Assembly (NCBI RefSeq): GCF_014066305.1
Contig: NW_023501115.1
Span: 124,001-188,000, forward strand
Length of the DNA stretch: 64,000 nt
DNA from: Letharia columbiana
Lineage: Eukaryota; Ascomycota; Lecanoromycetes; Lecanorales; Parmeliaceae
Reading direction: 5' to 3'
This document shows, in pieces, positions 10,952 through 22,670 of the stretch. The translations under genes were made by a program, and so were the position numbers. Under the pieces are notes generated by a model. It had not been told where the DNA came from, did no database searches, and was given only the letters and a program-made list of their open reading frames with translations. How positions within the stretch are numbered: the first letter of the stretch is position 1; each line of letters starts with the position of its first letter.

Positions 10952-13900
10952 ACGATTATACCCTCTCGGCACTTTGTTTTCAACAACTCAAAGCGCAGGC
11001 CGCAGGAAAAGTTCACCACATTCAACACAGATCAAGGGATCTACATAGAGGGCAGCATATATGACGCAACATGGCGTTCGACGAGAATCTTCAACAAGAT
11101 TCTTCCTGTGAAGGCCGTTTTGCTGGGAGTGTAGATAGATAGCGCTGGAGCTTGATGGCCTATTGCCTACAGCTCCAGCTAGCATTCAACCGATGTATCA
11201 GATGACCTCCAACTTTCTTTGTGTTCTGTCTGTAGAGTATGTACTATCTAACATTCTCTCTTGTCTCTCTCGTCTGCTGATGCAAGGAGCATCCAGGGCA
11301 TGTTGCGCATTGACTTGCATATGCATCTTCGGGACGGGCCTTGGTTCTCAATGGCCTGTGCGCTACCTTAGCGAGAGTGTCCAGTGCATGAGGGTGTGGT
11401 GTCTGCTGATTTAAGTCATCTGTCCGAGCTGAGCGAAGTCTGTCGCTGCTCACTGGTCATTTGTTTCTTGATCTGCGGCTCTGCATTCTCAAGGCAGCGG
11501 CTTAGTAGCTTGGCTGATCTAGCTAGTCAGCGATGTTGTCAGCATCAGGATTGTTGTCCTACGGTATCCTTGTCTGCGTCAACGCCGTCAAGAGACACGC
11601 TACCTTGGTAGCCTTGTAGCCTCGAGATGAGGCCACGGCTTACTTCAATGAAGAGCAAAGGGTTCATATCAAATGACATTGCAGATCTGCTAACGGTCCT
11701 GCTCGCAGATTGTGAAACGAGCAGCTGTCTATTATAACATAAAGCAATCAAGTGGCTCTTTCTCCGGTAATTCTCCGCCCGCGTCATCAACTAGGAACAT
11801 TTGTCACGTTCTTTCCCCAAATTCATTGCCGTCATCTCTCTGATCTCATAGGTCCTCTGAAGACCGGTGGCAGAATTTACTGCGATTCTAGAGCAACCGG
11901 GCGTCAATCCGCCAATGACAGCCAGATGCCTTTCTCCTTTCTCGCACAAGGTGACCAGATTGAAGACGGTCTGGATCTCTCTGCCGCTGTGGATTATCTC
12001 ATTTAGCCTCTACATACCATACCGGATCCCAGATACCAATGAGCATGTTCGCCGAGGGTTCGCAACTTGGCAAGGCAATCCCGATGCCAAGTGGCACGAG
12101 CAAATCAGGCAATTCAACTCCATACGGCTTATCGGACTTGATGATGCTTATGTACTAATTTTCCCGAAGAGGCGCACCCTTCAGCCCCGCGGCAATCTTC
12201 AGAATGAGCTCACCACTTCCCGAAGAAAGGCTGACCCTCGAATGATTTGCTCAATCATTACTTTTAAAGTACTTAACATTATAAACCATCAGAACCATTA
12301 AAGAAGGAAAAGTATCTCCTTGACCTGACAAAGAAAACGCGAGGCTTCGTCTTCAAAAATCAAAAGTAGGAAAAAAAAAAGGGCGCAGCAGGAGGCAACG
12401 CCGCCTCGCTTTTGCCTTGACGATCGTTGACCAATGCTTTGAATGATTGGCGGAAAATGAGCCAATTAATTGACGGATTACGGTCGACGATGGAATTCCA
12501 GCTACCTCAATTACCCCACGCAGATTCTAGCCTTTTCGCTTGTTTGCACCAGACATTATTCGTGTTCACTCGTGTATCGCTCGTATCACGTATCATCACG
12601 TAGGCATCACCAAAAAGGATTTGTCACTGTGTCTCGTATCCCGACTCCTACCCAGGCTTACCGCCACCTCGCCTTTCCCCCTTCCCCCTTCCTCCCTCCA
12701 CCTCCCCCTCTCCCCCCTCCAAATTTGGCCGCGGCTGTACTCCTTGCATGATCATGACATTGACTGCCCTGATAATAGCAATAGGCTCCTTCCCTTCCGC
12801 AGACGATCGACGTACCCGCGTTTTTCATGCCTTATGTTCGCCCGAGTCCTTAAGCCACCCAAGTTTCGACTTTTCCTTGCAATCTTGCGAGTGGATGAGT
12901 CCTCGGGAAGGAGCTGCGGTTATGTGGCGTGCCCGTCCAATCACGCCTGCAATCAGCTTCTTTTCTTACTTCTTACACTTTGGATACGTAGACTTATCCT
13001 TGCCCATAGATTCCATGCCGCTCCTCGCCTTTTGCCATCGCGTCATATTCCCGTCCCCGCCCCGGAGCCATGGAACTTGTAGATCTTAGGCCGGCTCATC
13101 ACTACCTTCTTCCATACACTATCCTGCTAGAGTCCGAGATAGCTGTAAATAATCGTCATCATGGAAGTCGACGGGGCGAATGCCCTGTATGAAAGGCAAA
13201 GGGTGCTTGGTTCGTATTGGATGATCTGCCTGGACCCATGAACGGCGGCTACTGCGATTATAGACAGTCACCTGCACATCGCACGAGGACCCCTTTTTGG
13301 TCATGTAAGGGGACCGGGGGGGGAGGGGGTGTGGGTGTCGTGGGTGTGTGGAGCTCGAGGCTAAGGCCGAGTCTCTCGGGCCCAAGGCTATGAACTGCAC
13401 GTTCTGGCTCCTGCTGCCTGCACGGCGTGTCACTCCGCCTTTTTCCAGTGGAGCGGCATCGTGCATTGCATTTGCAGCATTAGATCCTCCTGAGCCTTGA
13501 AGATCCCTTTTCAAAAAACTGCGCCAGCCTGTCCGGCTCCGATGTCCATTCACGTTCATGTTTCGTGATGACTCTTCAAGCCATGGTAGATCCTGCAAGC
13601 CTTGTACAACCTATCCCGTCAGTCAGTCAGTCTTCTTCTTTACTCCAGTGTCCGAGGGTCGTACAAACCCCCCAAGAGGCAATAGCTGCGAAAGCGCGAG
13701 GATCACCGTTTCAGAGCAATCTTGACCTGTGGGCTTTGTTGTAGTCCGTCGTTCAGACTTGACACCTGTCGTGATCCAGAGTAGTCTCCCTTCCATCCCT
13801 TCAATCAACGGCTTGCGTCCAAGATTCGAGCCCGGCTTCGCACAGCAATCCTCGAACCCTCCACTCGCCATTCCCCCCCACATTCACGGGCAGTCCTCGG

Positions 13901-14580
13901 ATCCTCGAAGCTAAACCTCGAAGATGCAGACGAGATCGGCCATTGGATGCTGAAAGTCGAACAAGAAACACCAAGGTGACCCTTCATATAGGAATGTCCA
14001 AACTCCCCTAAAGTCACCGGTGAGATTATGTGCCACACTGCCCATCGACTGCCCGAAACTACTTAGACTACCCATCGCCCGAGCCATCCACCGCCCTCCT
14101 CCGAAGGAAAATCGAATGCGACTTGACTGACTACTAAGTATTATTATTGCCTATTATTATCATCATTGGGGCGACTTTCCATCAACACCCCCCATCCCCG
14201 CGACCTTGCATCCAGTCAATATACACCAATGCGTTTTGCATGGTCGCACTCACCACTATACACACCAAATATCTCTACATCCAATTACCGCGACGGCTAT
14301 CTGTCACCTTGCAGCCAGCTTACCTACCCGTCCGCCTCCACTCCACCTTCGCAGGCTGAAAAGGTAAAGTTGAGGTAGTGCCCGGGAAGAGGGGTCCTAA
14401 GCTTTCTTTGCGCGCGACCACTCCCTGCATGCGACGAACCCGCGCCAGAGCTCGTCACCAACAATCATCACGTTGCTGTGTAACCACCTCGCTGCCATTC
14501 ACCCAACGGGCCCTCTGGCGCACCGGCCCCGTCGGTGCGACAAGAGTGGCGACCAATAAGGCTACGTCAATCTGGCCACC
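10952..14580. other. Long gene-poor region
   Basis: About 3.6 kb with no recognisable gene. Landmarks are an A11 run near 12370, a strongly pyrimidine-rich tract at about 12667-12720, and a G-rich stretch at 13313-13360. A 113-codon plus frame at 12748-13089 follows the CT tract and is listed separately. A 144-codon frame at about 11867-12301 has no domain-like content. The last few hundred bases are probably the promoter and leader of the Rsc7-like gene. Confidence 0.4.
12748..13089 (+). CDS. Possible small secreted protein (doubtful)
   Basis: A 113-codon frame begins 28 bases after a pyrimidine-rich tract of the kind found in fungal 5' leaders. Its first 20 residues (MIMTLTALIIAIGSFPSADD) look like a signal peptide with an AxA-less cleavage region. 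The rest is unremarkable, with a few cysteines and a second hydrophobic patch. No intron is needed. I do not recognise it, and an open frame of this length can arise by chance. Confidence 0.18.
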   Translation: MIMTLTALIIAIGSFPSADDRRTRVFHALCSPESLSHPSFDFSLQSCEWMSPREGAAVMWRARPITPAISFFSYFLHFGYVDLSLPIDSMPLLAFCHRVIFPSPPRSHGTCRS

Positions 14581-16616
14581 ATGTACTCGGCGCCGCTCCC
14601 AGTATCATCGTCAATGAATGGTATGGGAGGCAGCATGATCGATGGATCGGGTACTATCAACCCAGCAGCATTGAACACGCCCGGTAATTTTCCCTCCAGT
14701 CAATGAACGTCGCTTGGAGACCGCTTGCCCTTCTCTTAGCGACAGCCGCAAAGGGCATTGACTATCGTTTGCTCAACCTCAACCCACGTCAAGTTGCGTC
14801 GCCGTTGCTTGACCTCTGAGCGCATGAGCTGACGCTCGCCACTCTTTTCCTAGTCTCGGTCTTACCGAACCCGTCCTCGATCAACGCGCACATAAATTCT
14901 CGCGGTCAGAAGAGAAGTCGATCACCAGAACACAGTGGCGATCAGTTCGGCGGTGGAGCCGAAGATGGTATGTGTCACAAGCAAACAATGCGGGCTACCG
15001 TTCTGCAAAGGAGATGGCCGGCCTTGCGTCTGCGAAAGATCCTAAGAGCTTGCTGACTCTTGTCGGGTTTCACAGACGATCAGAAGCCGAAAAAGCGCGG
15101 AAGGCCTCCGAAGTCCAAGCTCTCCGCAGAGGCTCCAGCTTCTCCATCTTCGCAACAGGTAACACACAATAACCCAGACCAGCTACGGACTCCGCAACTT
15201 CAGTCGCATGGTCTTCCGCAGGACGTTAGTGGCGTTCCGACCCAGAAGTCTCCACCGAAGTCGACGCCCACCAAAACAGTGATCAAGGCATTGCCGACAG
15301 TCAGAGATCATACCACAGATCAATTGAACCACGAGGGGGATGAATACGTACCAAGGGAATACGACAATGCAGGAGAGGAAAAGGTCAACGCACAAGGTTT
15401 TCCTCAAGGAGGTCGTCAATTCAAGATTCGGACATTTTACGTAGCGAAAAGACAAGAGAAGCGATTCATGCTGGCAACAGAGTGCGCTCGCGTCCTAGGC
15501 TACAGGGACTCCTATCTACTTTTCAACAAAAACAGATCTTTGTTCAAGATCATTGCTACGCAAACAGAGAAGGACGAATTGATTCACCAAGAGATTCTTC
15601 CTTATTCGTACAGGTCACGGCAGATCGCCATCGTCACTGCAAAGTCCATGTTCCGCCAATTTGGTGCTAGGGTGATTGATAACGGAAGGAGGGTCCGAGA
15701 CGATTATTGGGAAGCGAAGGCTATAAAGCAGGGTTTTACCGAGGAAGACATGGCCGGCGACAAGCGACCAGGAGCTGGGAAAGCAAGGGAGGCGGCTTCC
15801 GCTCTTGAAAACAACAATCCTGTTGACACTGGAGGACCTGGCCAGCATCAAGAAATCATTTACGCAGACCCTAATATAGGGAGCCCAAATCTTCCTCACG
15901 GTTACTTAGGAGGACTCCCTCCCATGCCCGAGGATTCCCGGCTGCGAGCTTACGGCACCATCCAGCGACCGAGGCAGGAGATGGGGGGTCCGTCCTATCA
16001 AGATAAAACGCAAACCAGTCCTATTACAGACGTGCTGCATCAATCCTCCAATGCAGCAGAGAACAACAAGAACTTCACTCATCAGCGAGCGAATCGAGGC
16101 AAGATCATGACGGACCTCTGGAACCGGGAGCGTGAGACGCCAATTTCATCGCCCCAGGGATTGGATCAAAGCCCAATGGCCGCTCAGTCACCACACTTGC
16201 CGTCAAGCACAATGCGAAACAACCAGCAATCTATGCTTCAACATCAAGCCTCCCAGATGATGAGCCCACAGCAAGCTTACTCACATCAGCAACAACAACA
16301 CCACCAAAACCCTCACGCCCAATCTCCCGTCCGCAGCGGCATGCCACCATCCATGCGCCCTGAACTGCAACAACACCGCTCTTCTCTCTCTTCTTCCTAT
16401 TCCGGCCATGGTCAACAAACGTCCCCATACGGTTATCCTCCCCAATCTCAGATGTGGGGCCATCCACCACCACACCCCCAACCTCAACAATCCCCCCTCT
16501 CGTCCCACCACCCCAATCTGCCTCACTATAGTCCCTCCTCCCATCACCAACAACCGCCGCAACTCCAACAACAACAACAACAGCAGCAGCAGCAGCAACA
16601 GCAGCAGCACCACCAA

Positions 16617-16647
<31 letters not shown>

Positions 16648-17036
16648 CACCGCCGCAGCCGCAACAGCAGCCGCAACAGCCACAGCCACAGCAACACCAC
16701 CACCCTTCCCAATCACCTCACCCACAACAAGGACATCCACAACCACAGCTCCATCACAGCCAGAGCAGTGGTTCCATGCACGGCGGCGTAAGCTACCAGA
16801 CCATGCCCGGCATGCCCGGCCCGCCTGGAGGATACTCGCAAGCTGCAGCAATGGCGGGAGTAAGAGCGATGTACCCGCCGCAGAGCGCCAGTCCAAGTCA
16901 GCAGCAGTACCTGCATCAACAGACGACGGCCGCGCAGCAAGCGGGGATGCAGGGCTGGGCACCGCCACCTCAGCAGCAACAACAGTGGGGACATCAGCCA
17001 GGAGGGCAGGGGTATCCCGCTAGCACTGGATACTGA
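14581..17036 (+). CDS. Rsc7/Swp82-type chromatin remodelling complex subunit with polyQ tract
   Basis: Fungal Rsc7 (Npl6) and Swp82 are accessory subunits of the RSC and SWI/SNF nucleosome-remodelling complexes. Exons: 14581-14683, 14854-14967, 15076-17036; 725 residues. An AT-hook-like motif KKRGRPPKSK occurs around residue 78. The conserved CRC-subunit domain runs from about 177 to 290 and includes RQFKIRTFYVAKRQEKRFML, YRDSYLLFNKNRSL and RSRQIAIVTAKSMFRQFGAR. Beyond about residue 440 the protein is Gln/Pro/His-rich low complexity, with a near-pure Gln run at about 570-600. Such tails are common in fungal remodeller subunits. Which of the two complexes it joins cannot be read from sequence. 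Confidence 0.88.
16567..16647 (+). repeat. CAA/CAG triplet tract coding polyglutamine
   Basis: About 27 codons of mixed CAA and CAG, broken once by CAC CAC, inside the Rsc7-like gene. The mixture of codons reduces slippage compared with pure CAG. It lies in the disordered C-terminal region. Confidence 0.9.
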
Positions 17037-18431
17037 AAAGACTACAAATCTTCGAGACGAAGGATGATGTGATGCGTTATGGGTCATGGTGATGGAATTG
17101 TATGACTGCATTTCGCACTTTGCTTGTGTTTGCTTTTTTGGCCTCGTACACTATTGTTTCTTACGCAAGCATTCGACGGAGATCAAGCATATTCGGCACG
17201 GCGTCAAGTTGAGCACGAAATGGATACCCCCTACACCAGCACCCATCAAATATCATATTCTATCATCTTTGTCGCACTGACGACGGCACAGTACCAATCT
17301 CATCATCTTCTTCGCACTGGATCACAGCACCGTGCGAATAGGAAATCACCACATCACACCATATCACAAAACAGCCGGCGTTAAACTTCTTGTACACACC
17401 TAGGGAAAGGGAACCGGGTGGACCTATTGCATTGACCGTGTCATGTCATTTGTTGTCCACTTCGTTTCTGGACACAGGCATACCTATAATCGCTTTGTAA
17501 TTACACATTTGGAAGGGAGCAGAAGCATACTGGATGGCCATCGATAGCTGGCATTGGTGTATTCTCTCATAAGGGCTTGGGTTCCATTTAGCTTGGGGGA
17601 TACCGGATAGCGACTCGATCAAATCATGCATTGTTTCGCACAACCACGTCAGTCGCAAATCACTTGCGCGTGAATGGTTGTGGACTAATGTAACGCTTGC
17701 TTTACGTACAGCCAGCATGCAGTCGAGGCCGATGGGCCTACTGACACTCACAATGGTACCATTGGGGCACAGGAAATGCTGGATCGTGCATGGAGACGTT
17801 ATCTCGTCGAATGAATCTCGCATTGTGCATCATGTATGCCAGCCTTAGTTGCCTCCCCGTCGCTGCATGTACGAGTACTTCGCGAGCCCCTCCATTCACT
17901 CCTCGGCGTCACAACCTCAACCGCTCGCCGCGCTTCTCCTTATCTATACTCGCTATCTACCCTATCCCTCCACGATCGTCAAATCCGTCGTCGGCTAAAA
18001 TGTTCCTCGCAATTCTGTGCCCGAAGAGAAGCATGGACGGGAAAAGTGCAGTCTCGTAATCGCGAGACGATCTGGAAAGAAAATCGATCAGACTAATGCA
18101 ACGCCAACGCTCGCTATATGCACTTAAAGATTGATGCTTAGAAGTAAAGTTTCGGTGAGCCCGCCGGCTTCGTCGTTTCACAGATGGTGGTGGGTGAAGA
18201 TCGTGAGCGCGTCGCAAGTGGCCCGGGCATCGCAGGTGCTGGAATGAGGAGTCCGCCTAGGCCAATAGTGGCAGTCTCCCGAACCGTTTGCGGCGGGTCA
18301 ACGGTCATACGAGAGACAGCGGTCTTTTGCACCGAGCACCGAGGGTTTAGCAATCTCTTCGCGCACGTCCAGCTCGGCTACGCTGTCGGCGGGGTAAGGG
18401 TTTCGTGGACCCGCCGATGATAGTCAGATCC
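17037..18431. other. Convergent intergenic region
   Basis: About 1.4 kb between the stop codons of the Rsc7-like gene (+) and the Ssk2-like kinase (-). It is long for a convergent pair. A 125-codon minus frame (17446-17823) has ordinary composition but no domain, upstream exon or start context that would support it. Otherwise nothing recognisable. Confidence 0.4.
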
Positions 18432-21400
18432 TTAGGTCTCTTCTTCGCTTGATCGCCAGTGACTTGAGTTGTGCCTCGAGCTGTGCGCACTGCTCGAGCC
18501 ACTACCATCGGACCCCCCGTTTTCCTTTGGCACGACTTGTTCCCTGATGGTGCTAATCCATTCGCACTGCAACAGCTCCGCCGCACTGGCCCTCCTCTTC
18601 GGATCGCGCTCGAAGCATCTCTTCAGGAACTCTATGCCCTGCTCACTCAATTGCTCTCTACTAGGCAGCTGCGGCGGGTTGCCCTGGGCGATATTGTACA
18701 TGATGGCCCACTCGTTGTCGAGGCTCGCCCAGGGACGCCGCCCGGTGCTCATCTCGAGGATCACGCAGCCGAGGGACCAGACGTCTATCGAACCGAGACG
18801 GCCTTCGTTGGAGCCTTTGATGACTTCAGGGGACATGTACATTGGAGTGCCGGTCATGGACTTTTGTTTTGCCGGAACTTTGGGGAGGCCGGGACCGCCT
18901 GCGGCGGCGAGTGGTGTTTCGTTGGTGGGCTGGAGTGTTTTGTTTTGGCGGGCAATGACTTTGGCGGCGCCGAAGTCGACGTATTTGATGATGCCGTTGT
19001 GGTCAAGCAGAATGTCTATGTGGTCAAGTGGTTAGTGATAGTTGCAAAGAACTTGATGAATATGGAACTTACTCTCAGGCTTAATGTCGCGATGAGCGAT
19101 GCCAGATTGGTGGAGGTATGCCAAACCCTCCAACATCTGCAGTGCGTAAACCTGGACCACTGTCTCGTCCTCGATACGCCCGTGCTCAAGGAGATTGGCC
19201 AAGGAACCGCCAGAGCAATATTCCATGAAGATATAGACTTTGTCTCGGTGGACCTCTATGCCGAAGTAGGATACAATGTTGGGGTGGTCGAGGACCTCGA
19301 GAACGGCCTGCTCATCACGGATTTGGCCAGCCACGGTTGGGATGAGCTGTGGATCTTGCAATCGAATCTCTTTGACAGCCATCAGGTATCCTGTGTCAAG
19401 GTTGATGGCTGCGTATACCGATCCAAAAGTTCCACCGCCAACAAACTGGCCTTGTTGCCATCGCATACTGACGTTGGTAGCCGAGGATGAAAGGTAAGTC
19501 AACGAGCGGTCGGCGTCGTTTGACTCTTCCATAACGCGGCCCAATGCCTGTCGTTCTGCGTTCTTCTGTCTCCTGGCCTCATCAATCTCGCTCAACTGAG
19601 CAAGCCATTGTTCGCGGACAAACTCTGAAGCTTCTGCATCGTTCTTCATCCTGCTAATGTCCATTTTTCGGAACTGCCCTGCCACTGCTTCGACCCTTTG
19701 CTTTTCTGCCTGAGCGGCTAACGTCGACTTGGCTCCCATTATATCGAAGTGTGATATCAACAGCGACATACATCCAGCTACCTTAGTCCGTAATCGCTTG
19801 AACTCGCCGTCGGTAATTGAGAGGATGTTCGGTCCAGTCGTCATGACCATAGCAAATTCGAGAGCAACTACGGCCCATTTGAACGTTTTTCGGTCTGATG
19901 GTACACAATCATCGCAGATGAAGCTCACCCAGTCCAATGCAAGCCTAGTGAGCTTCAAGTTGTTCATCAAACGTCGGTTGACGTCCATATAGGCCACAGA
20001 TCGTTTCCCAAATTCAGTGGCGAATGCAAAGCAGGTCTGTATAAGTTCCTGGTTCTCAAGACCTTCGGTCTGCTTTCTGATTATTTCAACGCTCTCCATG
20101 ATAGTGTTCGAAAGCTTGTAAGCAGTCTTTTTGATCTTACCGAGCTCCATGTTGACTCTTGGCAAATTGGCTCGCAGATCCGTCAAGATATCGAGCTTCA
20201 TGCCTATGGCTTGGAGGAAAGCAGTTCGTGCGATTTGTAGCCGTGGTAAGGACCCGTCTGCTACAAGACGCAAGCGCCCAGGTCTGATATCCATTGAGGG
20301 TGCGCGCATAGTGATCTCTACCTTTTTGCCATCCCAATACAAAGGCTCATCCGGCCGGATGATCAAGACATACATTTCCGAAACATCCTCCAAGTCTTTT
20401 GCATCCCCATGAGAAGACGTTCCGAGTAGTGACTGTATATCCCGGGGCCGATCGTACAAGGACGGCGATGCTATGAGAAAGATGCCATCGTGTTGAAAGG
20501 CGGGACTGGAGATGAGGAAATGATCTGAATCGATAAGAGCATCGTAGAAGCTTTGCAGTTGCTGCCTTCCGAAGGAAATATTGAACTCGGTGGCATTCTC
20601 GAAGCGAATCCCCAAATGCCTCGAGAAACGGAACAACTTTCTTTGACGAACGCGGACAGAATCCAGTATTTGTTTATACCGCTTGTCCATATCTAGAGCG
20701 TTCTCTTCAGGCCTCCTTGTCAGTTCTCGCTCGAAGTGCGTGGTGAGACGTTGCAAGGCCTTGGCTGTCAGCCCGCTGAATTGTTCGGCGACCTCGACAT
20801 CGCCTCCCTCAAGAAATCGTCCTATGTCGTTGCAAAAATCCCATTCTTGTTCGAGAATCTCGGCTTCCTTGAACGTGTTCCTATTTCCCACGAGCTTTGC
20901 ATTCAACATTTTGAAGTAGAACTTCAAGGCGTCCAGGACCACAAGGTCGAAGTTATCGTCAATGCAGGGAGGCAGCTCCCAGCCGGCTTCTGGCTGAGAT
21001 AGGACGGTATAGTCTTGCTTAATTCGCACAGCTAATTTCAGCAATATTTGAAATTGGGAGATCATCGAGGTCTGCATCATTGGTGTCAGTGTCGCTGGAT
21101 CCTTCATCTTGGTAGCAAATCGCAGTCGCATCCGGATGATCTCTTGGATGAGCCGTGAGGGAAAATTGATGAGAGTCAACAACTCTTCGATGTAAGGAGG
21201 CAGATGGCGTTTAGCGAATTGAGTGGCGTTCATGATGAGCATCGTCTTGGCTTTCTTGATGACCTCTGCTACTGGAGCTAGCATGCTGTGTTTGCCCTCA
21301 TCGTCGCCCTGCAAAGACGTAAGACCTTCATCTTTATGGAGCCTTTCGAGGAACGTCGAGTCGTCGACCAGTCCAGATCCATCCGGAGCTTGGGTCGTCG

Positions 21401-22670
21401 ACTTTGCAAAGTCCAGCTCCTCATTCCCAACCCAGCCTCGCAAGACGGCAAGCTCTGTGTTGATCATTTCCGTCGTATTGTGCCAAGAGATGACAGCTTC
21501 AGAGCTCTCGATGAATGCAGTCGAGGCAGCACGCTCAATGGCGATCCCGAGAGCTTTTCGCGTAGGAAACAACCTTTCGCATTGTTCGATCTTGTGTACG
21601 ACATCCAGAACCTGTTTTGCCGCTGGCATTCCCACTTCAGTTTCACCCTTGACCTGGAATGCAATGATTGCCTCGATGATGGGTATGATGCCCCCTCGAC
21701 CTTCGTCTATCATTCGCCGCTGTGCAGGTATAGTCCGCCCACACACCTTCGCCCGGACACCCAACCATAGCTCGTTTTTGAGCACCTCCTCTCCTTTCTG
21801 CTCTGTGTTGCCTATCAGCCGTGCCTTCTCCTGCTTAACGACATCGCCTTTCAACACAGATGCCAGCATACTATGCCACTCAAGCCTTTCACGGTTTTCG
21901 GGCACTTGAAGCTCTTCTGAAGATGGTTGGATAGCATCGTTGTTATAGAAGAGCTGGGTATCTTGGTCGTAATTCCCGTCGGCGTCTAGGTGGACATCGG
22001 ACGAGGGAGATTCTTCCTCAGGCTCGGAGTCAGTACTATATCCCAAAGAGGGTGTGTACGGCTCTTCGTCAAGATAATCGTTGTATCGATCCTGCCGTAG
22101 TTGCTGTATGTATGCCTTCTCTTGCGCTCGATACTGCGCGTTTGGGTCTCGCCGGACCCGTGTGCCAGAGAACGAAGAATGCTTGCCCGAGTTGTATGAT
22201 AGCAAGTGAGGAGGTTTCCGTGGTGGATTATAGGTACTGGATGGAGTTCGTGCGGGTGCTGAAGGTCTTTGAGGCCTCGCGTTTGTTACTGAGGGGAGGG
22301 GTGGGACCTCCCGTATCTCTCCCAGACTCTCTTCCCTTGTCCTGTGTTGCTTTTGAGAATTCCATGAGGGTTGAATTGAAGAATAGCCAGTCAAAGGTGT
22401 GAGGTCTTCCCCAGTCGAGCCCGGGGTGAACTGGGTGTGGCTATCGGTATCGCTGATGCCGTCGAAACCGAGCTCATGTCCTTGGTGGGTCGAAGCGGAA
22501 AAGTCATCCGATGAGCTCGAATCCCCCGAGTCATGCCGAACAGTATCTGGCCGTTCCTCCATCACCTGTGGTAGGCGGTGAGCATCGAATCGCGCTTTCT
22601 CCGGCGTTATATCTGATCTTGGAGAAACATCCCCATACGCGCCCTCGGTAGTGGCACCCATTGTCGCCAA
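18432..22670 (-). CDS. Ssk2/Ssk22-like MAP kinase kinase kinase (HOG pathway)
   Basis: MAPKKK that passes the osmotic-stress signal from the Ssk1 response regulator to Pbs2 and Hog1. Exons (complement): 19073-22670 and 18432-19015; 1393 residues, normal for filamentous fungi. The first 230 or so residues are Ser/Pro-rich and disordered. A long helical region follows, which in the family contains the Ssk1-binding and autoinhibitory parts. The kinase domain spans about 1070-1350: glycine loop VGGGTFGSVY, lysine in MAVKEI, catalytic loop HRDIKPEN (split by the only intron), VDFGAAKV, and activation loop GTPMYMSPEV. A Ser/His-rich tail ends the protein. All catalytic residues are present. It is divergent from the ammonium transporter. 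Confidence 0.94.

Noticed and set aside
11867..12301. 144-codon plus-strand frame
   Set aside because: Composition changes along the frame and nothing resembles a protein family.
13818..13830. B-box-like GATTCGAGCCC
   Set aside because: No cloverleaf can be drawn around it.
16231..16968. Long minus-strand frames rich in Ala, Val or Leu
   Set aside because: Translation of the CAG/CAA tract complement within the Rsc7-like gene.
17446..17823. 125-codon minus-strand frame between Rsc7-like and Ssk2 genes
   Set aside because: No domain, no upstream exon, no start context; ordinary chance length for convergent intergenic DNA.
18469..19490. Long plus-strand frames over the Ssk2 kinase domain
   Set aside because: The minus strand carries all kinase motifs in order; these are shadows.
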